Part shown: in pieces, positions 53,165 through 59,219 of the stretch | Numbering within the stretch: the first letter of the stretch is position 1 | How the letters are laid out: each line of letters starts with the position of its first letter | DNA from: Marvinbryantia formatexigens | Lineage (GTDB): Bacteria; Bacillota; Clostridia; Oscillospirales; Ruminococcaceae | Assembly (NCBI GenBank): GCA_021771035.1 | Contig: JAETPU010000015.1 | Location: 1-59,219, forward strand | Length of the DNA stretch: 59,219 bases | Reading direction: 5' to 3' | Position numbers and translations under genes: made by a program | Notes under the pieces: model-generated | What the model was told of the DNA's origin: nothing | Seen by the model: the letters and a program-made list of their open reading frames with translations, nothing else | The model's database searches: none

Positions 53165-53788
53165 ATGAAAAAAGCAAAAGTTTTGCTGTGCTTGGCGGCA
53201 GTGCTGTCGCTGCTGTGCTCCACGGTGTTGGCGCATGAGCTGGCAAAGCCGGTGCGCTGGTCCATCATGGTGAGAAACCGGTATACCATGCGGGTGAACT
53301 ATAATCAGCTGTCATCGAATTCCCCTTACCGAAGCGCCATTGGAACGGCAATGTCCGCTTGGAACAATCCGTCCCAGTCTTTAAAGGTACAGTGTTTTTA
53401 TGATTCGTCCATTTCCACATCCACGGTGGATATTGTTACTGTGTCCTCAGATAATACATGGAAAAACTTGGGGTTTGATCCATCTGCTGATGCCATGACT
53501 AGATTGACGGATACCAACAACTATTCCTTTACCAGCGTTCAGGGAGCAACCAGTTCAACCGGAAAGATTAAGTACGCATCGGTTTTCGTCCATCCCAATG
53601 ACGGGAGAGATATGGATGATGAGCAACGCCAGGTGACCCTGGCCCATGAAATCGGGCATTGCTGGGGGCTGGGTCACGCGCCTTACTCAACGGATTCCAT
53701 TATGATATCACCCTATCTGGAGAGGATCAAGTGCAAACTCTATTCTCACGATATCAACGATATTCGCAATTTCTATGGGACGCCGTAA
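53165..53788 (+). CDS. Secreted matrixin-like zinc metalloprotease
   Basis: A 207-residue protein. A Sec signal peptide (MKKAKVLLCLAAVLSLLCST, cleavage near VLA-HE at 23) is followed by a mature domain of about 184 residues. The zinc-binding motif is HEIGHCWGLGH (His161, Glu162, His165, His171), and the Met-turn is SIM (Met180), the metzincin pattern closest to matrixins. It ends in a DINDIRNFYG segment, as many small matrixins do. No Cys-switch propeptide is seen. AAAAGGAAG precedes the ATG at 53165, and it has its own promoter. It is flanked by four paralogous membrane-anchored proteins. The substrate is unknown. Confidence 0.88.
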   Translation: MKKAKVLLCLAAVLSLLCSTVLAHELAKPVRWSIMVRNRYTMRVNYNQLSSNSPYRSAIGTAMSAWNNPSQSLKVQCFYDSSISTSTVDIVTVSSDNTWKNLGFDPSADAMTRLTDTNNYSFTSVQGATSSTGKIKYASVFVHPNDGRDMDDEQRQVTLAHEIGHCWGLGHAPYSTDSIMISPYLERIKCKLYSHDINDIRNFYGTP

Positions 53789-53839
53789 ACAAGGAAGATA
53801 TACGGAAAGCATTTGATAGAGACAGAAAGAAGGGAATTT

Positions 53840-54532
53840 ATGAAAAAGCTTGGGCTCAAAGAGCTTTTGAATACAAGGGGAAAGAAAATAGCGGCCTGCC
53901 TGTGTGCGGGTGTGCTGCTCCTCGGTGGTGCGGGAGCGGGGATCGGCCGCTGGGCGTACCTGAGGAGTATCCCGCCCTCCAGCCAGTCGGACTATCCCGT
54001 GCTGCCGGAGTATGATCTCTTCTCGTCAGAACCGGTGACAGATTTGGAGCGCCTGTCCACCTATAGCGACTTGGTAGTGGTGGCGACGGTGGATGAAGTC
54101 TATCCTCCCCAGACGGTCACCTACACCCCGCCCAAGGATTCCAACGAGGCGGTAATTCTGGAAAAACAGGGGATCCAGAACATCTCCTCGGATAAAACCC
54201 GGGTGGATGTAAAGGTAAACCAGGTTCTGCGGGGGAGAGAATCCCGGAAGGTCATTTCGGTGTGGCGGCATACGGAGTATGAATATCTGGATCCTGACCT
54301 GAAAAAAGGCGATACCATGATTCTCTTTTTATACCATTCAGCGTTAATGGAAGGGGATTATGTCATGACTAGTTCTCAGAGCGGTTATTACTATCTGGCA
54401 GCGGACAACAAGGTATATCCCGCCCGCGTGACAGAAGCCCTCAAGGAGACCTCGGGCATGAGCCTAGGAGAATTCAAACGCCAGGTCAAGAATGCCAAAA
54501 TGAAAGAAATTCTGCCGGAGGATACGGGTTGA
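53840..54532 (+). CDS. Membrane-anchored paralogue 2 with SSQxDYPVL motif
   Basis: A 230-residue protein with one membrane helix (about 17-38), then PPSSQSDYPVLPEYDL (45-60). Core: YSDLVVVATVDEVYP, RVDVKVNQVLRG, YLDPDLKKGDTMILFLY, YYYLAADNKVYPARVT and ETSGMSLGEFKRQVK. It is 51 bases after the protease gene, close enough to be in the same transcript, which ties protease and paralogue directly. AGAAGGGA lies upstream of the ATG. An NTR/TIMP-like fold is a guess from strand pattern. A terminator follows at 54642. Confidence 0.77.
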   Translation: MKKLGLKELLNTRGKKIAACLCAGVLLLGGAGAGIGRWAYLRSIPPSSQSDYPVLPEYDLFSSEPVTDLERLSTYSDLVVVATVDEVYPPQTVTYTPPKDSNEAVILEKQGIQNISSDKTRVDVKVNQVLRGRESRKVISVWRHTEYEYLDPDLKKGDTMILFLYHSALMEGDYVMTSSQSGYYYLAADNKVYPARVTEALKETSGMSLGEFKRQVKNAKMKEILPEDTG

Positions 54533-54641
54533 TTCCATCTGTTCTGTTCCCGGTGAACGCGTGTACTTTCCTGTGGCTGTGTGTGAGAAGATATGGCGAA
54601 GCTCAGAAAAACCGCTGCCAGCCAAAACAGTCAGCTTTGTT

Positions 54642-54671
54642 GGCCGGGGATTTACAATCCCCGGCCTTCTT
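54642..54671 (+). terminator. Terminator after paralogue 2
   Basis: GGCCGGGGATT, loop TAC, AATCCCCGGCC, then TTCTTG. Confidence 0.82.
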
Positions 54672-54735
54672 GTGCAGTGTCGATTTAGACTAATTTCCTA
54701 AGAATTATTAAGAAACAATGGATAATGTATGAAAA

Positions 54736-54746
54736 TATGCTACAAT
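54736..54746 (+). promoter_or_regulatory. Extended -10 promoter of paralogue 3
   Basis: TATGCTACAAT, with the TGn extension seen also before paralogue 1; the -35 is poor. Confidence 0.45.
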
Positions 54747-54900
54747 ATAGGTGTAAAAGCTGTACTGCCAGGATTTGTTTGAGGATAACAGCGGGAGGCT
54801 CTGAGACTCTCGTCTGGATGCCAACATACTCGCGGGACGTCCCAAGGCGTTCAAGGGAAGATAAGATGTCAAAGGCCTGGTGTCAAATGAGGTGAGAGGA

Positions 54901-55587
54901 ATGAAAAAGCGCCGTGGCAGAAGATGCCGGACTTTCAGTTTCCGCCGTGTGCTGGGAGGCTGGTCTGCTTTCATCATCATTACAGTGCTTCTGTGCCGGC
55001 TGGGCAGTGCTGTAGGCGCTTGGGCTGTGCCGCCCTCCAGCCAGGCGGATTTTCCAACGGTTCCGGACTACCCGGATAATGGGTTTGGGTGCAGGATGAT
55101 GCCGGGGCTGCGCCAATCCATCTACTATGGGGACTGGGTTATATGGGGAAGAGTAACCGACTGCGGGGATGAAATTTCATATAAGTATGACATTGGCATG
55201 AAGATCTGCAAGGCATTTCCAGTGCAGATAGAGGTGTTGGAGTGCTTTAAAGGGACAAATCCCGGACGCAGAATCACCGTTTGGATTGATAGTCGCGAGA
55301 GGGAATATCTCCCGGAGTTTCACCGTGGCCAGGAGTTCATACTGTGGTTAAATCAGTTTTTCCCGCGGGAAGGCTATGAGCTCTCTCTGGGTGCAGAGGG
55401 ACTCCACTATGTATCCAGGGACAGACGATTATATCCGGTGAATCCCCATATCAACTTGGCCCCAACGGTGGGAATCTCTATTTGGGAATTCCGAGGTATT
55501 GCCCGGAGATCGAATGTGGCGAAAATCCATGTGGCATATGACGTATGGAGTTGGAAACGGCAGGAGCAGTACCAGGAGCTGCAATGA
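54901..55587 (+). CDS. Membrane-anchored paralogue 3 with SSQxDFPTV motif
   Basis: A 228-residue protein with a very basic N-terminus (MKKRRGRRCRTFSFRR), a membrane helix (about 20-42), then PPSSQADFPTVPDYP (45-59). Outer domain: GDWVIWGRVTD, PVQIEVLECFKGTNPGRR, YLPEFHRGQEFILWLNQ, LHYVSRDRRLYPVN and VGISIWEFRGIARR. It is the most divergent of the four and keeps only Cys residues of its own. GAGGTGAGAGG precedes the ATG at 54901, 154 bases after the -10. Function unknown. Confidence 0.75.
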   Translation: MKKRRGRRCRTFSFRRVLGGWSAFIIITVLLCRLGSAVGAWAVPPSSQADFPTVPDYPDNGFGCRMMPGLRQSIYYGDWVIWGRVTDCGDEISYKYDIGMKICKAFPVQIEVLECFKGTNPGRRITVWIDSREREYLPEFHRGQEFILWLNQFFPREGYELSLGAEGLHYVSRDRRLYPVNPHINLAPTVGISIWEFRGIARRSNVAKIHVAYDVWSWKRQEQYQELQ

Positions 55588-55701
55588 AGAATAAATGGGG
55601 GAACGGCCTTTTGAGCGGCTTTTGGCCGGCCGTTTCCGGGACACAGGGGCCTTAATCCCGCAAAATAGAAGCTGAAGGGAACACAGCAAAGGGGGATATT
55701 T

Positions 55702-56331
55702 ATGCTTAAATTGCATATCAACAGGCATCGGCCGGGCCTCCGGCGGGTGTGGTATGGTTTTTTGCTGCTGGGAGCCCTGTGCGTTGCTGCGGGGCTTTTG
55801 GGAAGCGTGACGGGGCATTTTTTCCGCAGGCCCTCCAGCCAGGAGGACTATCCTGTTTTAGAAACGCCCAGGGTGGGTTACACGAATGGCCTGCGGGGGA
55901 TGAGCCTGCAGGAATTGCAGATGCGCTCCGATGTGGCGGCGGTGTGTACCGTCCGGGAGGTGTCCGCCCCGCTCAGGCTTTATTCTTTCAGGGATGAGGA
56001 GGAGTCTTCATGTCCGGAGCGGATCCGGATCCGCCTTCATGTGGACGAAGTCCTCTCCGGTGATCCGGGAGGCCGGGAGATTCTTTTGTGGCAGGATGTA
56101 AAAACCCTCAAATACCAGCCCAAGCCGGCCTATGGTGACCAGTTTGTCCTGTTTTTGAAGTCCTTCTATATCCGGGAGGGCTATGAGGTGGTGAGCAACT
56201 ATTCCAGCTGGTGGTATCTCTCCTGGGATAAGAAGGTTTATCCGGCTCATGTAATTCCCCAAATCCAGGACTATTCCGGAATGCCGCTGGAGCAGTTTCG
56301 CGGTGCGGTGCAGGCAGCCTTACAGCCGTGA
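55702..56331 (+). CDS. Membrane-anchored paralogue 4 with SSQxDYPVL motif
   Basis: A 209-residue protein with a basic start, a membrane helix (about 18-40), then RRPSSQEDYPVLETP (43-57). Outer domain: RSDVAAVCTVREV, IRLHVDEVLSGDPGGRE, YQPKPAYGDQFVLFLKS, WWYLSWDKKVYPAHVI and YSGMPLEQFRGAVQ. AAAGGGGG precedes the ATG at 55702. It closes the array of four. Downstream, 56332-56607 holds no supported gene. Confidence 0.75.
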   Translation: MLKLHINRHRPGLRRVWYGFLLLGALCVAAGLLGSVTGHFFRRPSSQEDYPVLETPRVGYTNGLRGMSLQELQMRSDVAAVCTVREVSAPLRLYSFRDEEESSCPERIRIRLHVDEVLSGDPGGREILLWQDVKTLKYQPKPAYGDQFVLFLKSFYIREGYEVVSNYSSWWYLSWDKKVYPAHVIPQIQDYSGMPLEQFRGAVQAALQP

Positions 56332-56607
56332 CGATTGAGAAATCTCCCTCTGCTTTGCTACTGGGCCTGCATTTTTAGGAATGGGACTGACCGCAAATCC
56401 ACAATCGGGACTGTACTGGCGGGGAGACACAAACAAGCAGGGGCCCGGCATCATCGGCGTATTGCATTTACCCTTTCCTATCATGTGAAGCTGCCGGCGC
56501 GGCGGCGCATCGAATGTTTTTTAAGGAGAATCGGCGATAGTTTACGCTGTTATGGCGGGGATTGCAGAAAAAAATTGAGAAATCCCGGGGTTTTGGCAAA
56601 ACTTTTC

Positions 56608-56636
56608 TTGACGAGCCCTGGCCCTTGTGGTAGAAT
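56608..56636 (+). promoter_or_regulatory. Promoter of the rpmG-secE-nusG-rplK-rplA operon
   Basis: TTGACG, 17 bases, TAGAAT, about 96 bases before rpmG. Confidence 0.85.
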
Positions 56637-56731
56637 GATAGTACCTCTAAAAGGGTTATTTTTTTATGCCAAAATTTCAGCGTTCCTTTTACGAGGGAGG
56701 CAAAAAAATCCGCTAATCAGGAGGTGCCGAT

Positions 56732-56881
56732 ATGCGAGTAAAGGTGACTTTGGCCTGCACAGAGTGCAAACAGAGAAATTACAACACCATGAAGAACAAG
56801 AAGAACGATCCTGACAGACTGGAAATGAACAAGTATTGCCGTTTCTGCAGGAAACACACACTTCACAAAGAGACGAAGTAG
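56732..56881 (+). CDS. rpmG: 50S ribosomal protein L33
   Basis: A 49-residue protein beginning [19 protein letters not shown] with a second CRFC pair, so it is the zinc-binding (C+) form of L33. GGAGG lies 6 bases before the ATG at 56732. It is the first gene of the operon and its place before secE is the usual Bacillota order. Confidence 0.95.
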   Translation: MRVKVTLACTECKQRNYNTMKNKKNDPDRLEMNKYCRFCRKHTLHKETK

Positions 56882-56901
56882 GCGAAAGGCAGGGGACGAT
56901 T

Positions 56902-57171
56902 ATGTCGAAAAATGCCGAAAAAAAACCGGCTTCCGCTGCTAACACCAAAGCAGACAAGAAAAAGCAGGATTCCAAGAAGGCTGCGAACAAAGTAAGCCGC
57001 TACTTTAAGGAACTCCGGGGCGAAACGAAAAAGGTGGTATGGCCTGGCAAAAAGCAGATCATCAACAACACTCTTGTTGTTCTGGCTGCCGTTGTTTTGG
57101 TTGCTGTCTTTATCGGCGGTCTGGATATACTGCTGTCTCTGCTGGTGAAGCTTATCCTTAAAACTGCCTAA
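56902..57171 (+). CDS. secE: Preprotein translocase subunit SecE
   Basis: An 89-residue protein with a Lys/Ala-rich cytoplasmic N-terminus (about 1-30), the family motif YFKELRGETKKVVWPGKKQI (written split by function: amphipathic helix then hinge) and one membrane helix near residues 57-84. SecE holds the SecYEG channel together. AGGGG lies upstream of the ATG at 56902. Confidence 0.94.
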   Translation: MSKNAEKKPASAANTKADKKKQDSKKAANKVSRYFKELRGETKKVVWPGKKQIINNTLVVLAAVVLVAVFIGGLDILLSLLVKLILKTA

Positions 57172-57206
57172 GGCTTCGGCTTTTGGCGTGTAGAGGAGTC
57201 AAAACG

Positions 57207-57728
57207 ATGTCTGAAAATGCAAAATGGTATGTGGTGCACACCTATTCCGGTTATGAGAACAAGGTTGCCACCAACATCGAAAAGGTTGTCGAGAATCGTA
57301 AGCTGCACGATCTGATCCACGCCGTCATGGTGCCGACAGAAAAGGTAACGGAGATTAAGGACAACAAAAAGCGTGAAGTGGAACGCAAAATTTTTCCGGG
57401 TTATGTCCTGGTAAAAATGGTACTGACTGACGATTCCTGGTATGTCGTGCGCAATACCCGCGGTGTAACAGGGTTTGTCGGGCCTGGTTCAAAGCCGGTG
57501 CCGCTTACCGAAGAGGAAGTGCTGGCGCTGGGTGTGAACACGCAACAGGTAGAAATCAATTACTCGGTCGGAGATTCCGTCAAGGTGATTGCAGGGCCTC
57601 TGGAGGGCTTCATTGGGCTGGTTGAGGAAATCGACAAGGAGAACAACAAGGTTAAGGTTGTGGTCTCCATGTTTGGCCGTGAAACCCCGGTGGAACTGGA
57701 ATTGAACCAGGCCGAGGCAATGGGTTAA
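57207..57728 (+). CDS. nusG: Transcription termination/antitermination protein NusG
   Basis: A 173-residue NusG. The NGN domain has WYVVHTYSGYENKV and RKIFPGYVLVKM, with TRGVTGFVG; the C-terminal KOW domain is GDSVKVIAGPLEGFIGLVEEI. It binds RNA polymerase and couples it to ribosome or Rho. GAGGAG precedes the ATG at 57207. Confidence 0.96.
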   Translation: MSENAKWYVVHTYSGYENKVATNIEKVVENRKLHDLIHAVMVPTEKVTEIKDNKKREVERKIFPGYVLVKMVLTDDSWYVVRNTRGVTGFVGPGSKPVPLTEEEVLALGVNTQQVEINYSVGDSVKVIAGPLEGFIGLVEEIDKENNKVKVVVSMFGRETPVELELNQAEAMG

Positions 57729-57795
57729 TCTTTTTGAGGTAGCCGATTCTAATCGGCGAGGGTATGGCGTGCATTCTTGAGCGGGCCGCCGTACT

Positions 57796-57840
57796 CGTGG
57801 GAGGAAACTCTCATTGGGAGGGGTTCCGCCAACTACCACG
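57796..57840 (+). promoter_or_regulatory. Structured leader between nusG and rplK
   Basis: CGTGG (57796-57800) and CCACG (57836-57840) close a region rich in GGGAGG elements, just ahead of rplK. It may be the L1 or L11 autoregulation site; not proven. Confidence 0.4.
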
Positions 57841-57859
57841 TATTTTGGAGGTGCTTATT

Positions 57860-58285
57860 ATGGCTCAAAAGGTTACTGGCTACATTAAGCTGCAGATCCC
57901 CGCTGGTAAAGCGACACCAGCTCCGCCGGTTGGCCCTGCTCTTGGACAGCACGGTGTCAACATCATGGCGTTTACTAAGGAATTCAACGAGCGTACCAAG
58001 AACGATGCTGGTATGATTATTCCGGTTATCATTACGGTTTATGCTGACCGTTCCTTCACGTTTGTGACAAAAACTCCTCCGGCTGCTGTTCTGATTAAGA
58101 AAGCTTGCGGAATCGAGAGTGGTTCCGGCGTGCCGAACAAGACAAAAGTTGCAAAAATCACCAAGGAGCAGGTCAAGAAAATCGCAGAGCAGAAAATGCC
58201 TGATTTGAATGCCGCCTCTGTAGAATCCGCGATGAGCATGATCAGCGGAACCGCCAGAAGCATGGGCATTGAAGTGATCGACTAA
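57860..58285 (+). CDS. rplK: 50S ribosomal protein L11
   Basis: A 141-residue L11: [36 protein letters not shown], and the C-terminal rRNA-binding domain with ARSMGIEV. It forms the GTPase-associated centre. GGAGGTG lies 8 bases before the ATG at 57860. Confidence 0.97.
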   Translation: MAQKVTGYIKLQIPAGKATPAPPVGPALGQHGVNIMAFTKEFNERTKNDAGMIIPVIITVYADRSFTFVTKTPPAAVLIKKACGIESGSGVPNKTKVAKITKEQVKKIAEQKMPDLNAASVESAMSMISGTARSMGIEVID

Positions 58286-58343
58286 TGCTCCCGGGTGGGA
58301 GGAAATGATCCGTATTGACCACTCATAAGGGAGGAGAATAATC

Positions 58344-59060
58344 ATGAAACATGGTAAAAAATATGTTGACAACTCCAAACTTGTAGATCGTTCCAAGTTG
58401 TACGAGACTGCAGAGGCTTTGGAGCTGTGCACACAGACTGCAAAAGCTAAATTTGATGAGACAATTGAAATTCACGTAAGACTGGGTGTTGACTCCCGTC
58501 ACGCAGACCAGCAGGTCCGCGGCGCGGTAGTGCTTCCCAACGGTACCGGTAAAACGGTCCGTGTCGCCGTATTCGCCAAGGGCGAGAATCTGGACAAGGC
58601 TCAGCAGGCCGGCGCCGACGTATTTGGCGGCGAGGACCTGATGCAGAGAATCCAGAACGAAGGCTTCATGGATTTTGATGTTGTCATTGCTACCCCGGAC
58701 ATGATGGGTATTGTGGGACGTCTTGGTAAAATCCTTGGCCCCCGCGGGCTTATGCCCAACCCGAAGGCCGGAACTGTAACCCCGGATGTGGTTCGCGCCA
58801 TCACCGAGGCCAAGGCTGGTAAGATTGAGTACCGTCTGGACAAGACCAACATCATCCACTGCCCCATCGGCAAGGCTTCCTTCGGTGTGGAGAAGCTTCA
58901 GCAGAACTTCGACACTCTGATGAATGCGATTGTCAAGGCAAAGCCGGCAGCTGCCAAGGGCCAGTATGTGAAATCCTGTGTGGTTTCCGCCACCATGGGC
59001 CCTGGTGTCCGTGTCAACCCGGCCCGGTTCGCCAACGCAGCGGTTTCTTCTGCTCAGTAA
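58344..59060 (+). CDS. rplA: 50S ribosomal protein L1
   Basis: A 238-residue L1 of the L1 stalk, which also represses its own mRNA. Motifs: [34 protein letters not shown], and [27 protein letters not shown] precedes the ATG at 58344, 58 bases after rplK. Confidence 0.97.
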   Translation: MKHGKKYVDNSKLVDRSKLYETAEALELCTQTAKAKFDETIEIHVRLGVDSRHADQQVRGAVVLPNGTGKTVRVAVFAKGENLDKAQQAGADVFGGEDLMQRIQNEGFMDFDVVIATPDMMGIVGRLGKILGPRGLMPNPKAGTVTPDVVRAITEAKAGKIEYRLDKTNIIHCPIGKASFGVEKLQQNFDTLMNAIVKAKPAAAKGQYVKSCVVSATMGPGVRVNPARFANAAVSSAQ

Positions 59061-59074
59061 GAGTTTGCAGGAAT

Positions 59075-59107
59075 AAAAGGACGAATGAATTTTCATTCGT
59101 CCTTTTT
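59075..59107 (+). terminator. Terminator/attenuator after rplA
   Basis: AAAAGGACGAATGA (59075-59088), loop ATTT, its complement (59093-59106), then TT. Confidence 0.88.
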
Positions 59108-59116
59108 TGTATGAAG

Positions 59117-59219
59117 AAAACCACTCGCAAGGCGAGTGGTTCAAAAGAAGGCTAATGCCGATGATGTAGACAAAAGAACTCCTTTTGCTAGAATAAAAGT
59201 GCGGTCTGCCAACTGCACA
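59117..59219 (+). promoter_or_regulatory. Probable start of the rplJ (L10) leader, cut by the window end
   Basis: AACCACTCGC (59119-59128), loop AAG, GCGAGTGGTT (59132-59141), then an unpaired CCGATGATGTAGAC and an AAAGAACTCCTTTTGCT stretch. In Bacillota rplJ follows rplA with a structured leader bound by L10; this fits by position, not by a search. Confidence 0.4.

Noticed and set aside
54750-54900. A c-di-GMP riboswitch ahead of paralogue 3, suggested because some Clostridial zinc proteases are controlled that way
   Set aside because: The leader has a GCGGGACGTCCC-type pairing but none of the conserved GEMM core that I could recognise.

Overview
The window looks like a chromosomal segment of a Gram-positive anaerobe of the Bacillota, class Clostridia, most likely a gut-type member of the Oscillospirales/Ruminococcaceae. 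This rests on the rpmG-secE-nusG-rplK-rplA order, strong AGGAGG-type ribosome binding sites, TTGACA/TATAAT promoters, many U-tract terminators, a second RsmH-type methyltransferase, a YqhQ (DUF1385) protein and several plant-glycan genes. The taxon is an inference. Positions 1-8013 are visibly more AT-rich than the rest and look acquired.

Region 1 (1-8730) is a mosaic. It has the end of an integrative conjugative element (an acidic accessory protein and an amidoligase cut off at about 870). This is fused tail to tail to a response-regulator fragment that trails a complete peptide-sensing module (response regulator, kinase, FtsX-type permease, ATPase). A TetR/flavodoxin-ferredoxin pair follows, then a small coiled-coil membrane protein whose two halves are joined by a textbook A AAA AAG slippery site.

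Region 2 (8731-17790) is a complete type I-C CRISPR-Cas locus: cas3, cas5c, cas8c (with an internal cas11c start), cas7c, cas4, cas1, cas2, leader and array. The array is split by a 0.28-kb insert that holds one small gene with its own ribosome binding site.

Region 3 (17800-25100) holds an RsmH paralogue, a YdcF-like protein, a three-gene SIS/kinase/SIS operon divergent from an AraC regulator, a tRNA-Gln with a remarkable 25-bp terminal palindrome, two Xre regulators and a SLOG protein.

Region 4 (25100-32810) is a run of carbohydrate genes: three beta-helix proteins, a GH36 alpha-galactosidase and an alpha/beta-hydrolase esterase. None has an obvious signal peptide and no transporter is present.

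Region 5 (33200-43331, all minus strand) holds DUF1385/YqhQ, a lipoprotein-response regulator-kinase operon, an ECF sigma/anti-sigma-like pair, gltX and a patatin phospholipase. Region 6 (43760-51690) is a xyloglucan-type operon: a large putative (alpha/alpha)6 glycosidase, a LacI regulator, xylulokinase and a GH31 alpha-xylosidase.

Region 7 (51990-56331) is the most unusual stretch. A secreted matrixin-like zinc protease sits among four paralogous membrane-anchored proteins that share a juxtamembrane SSQxDYPVL motif and a beta-rich ectodomain whose conserved pattern resembles NTR/TIMP-type domains. I propose it as an undescribed protease/partner system. Region 8 (56600-59219) is the housekeeping rpmG-secE-nusG-rplK-rplA operon, ending at the probable leader of rplJ.
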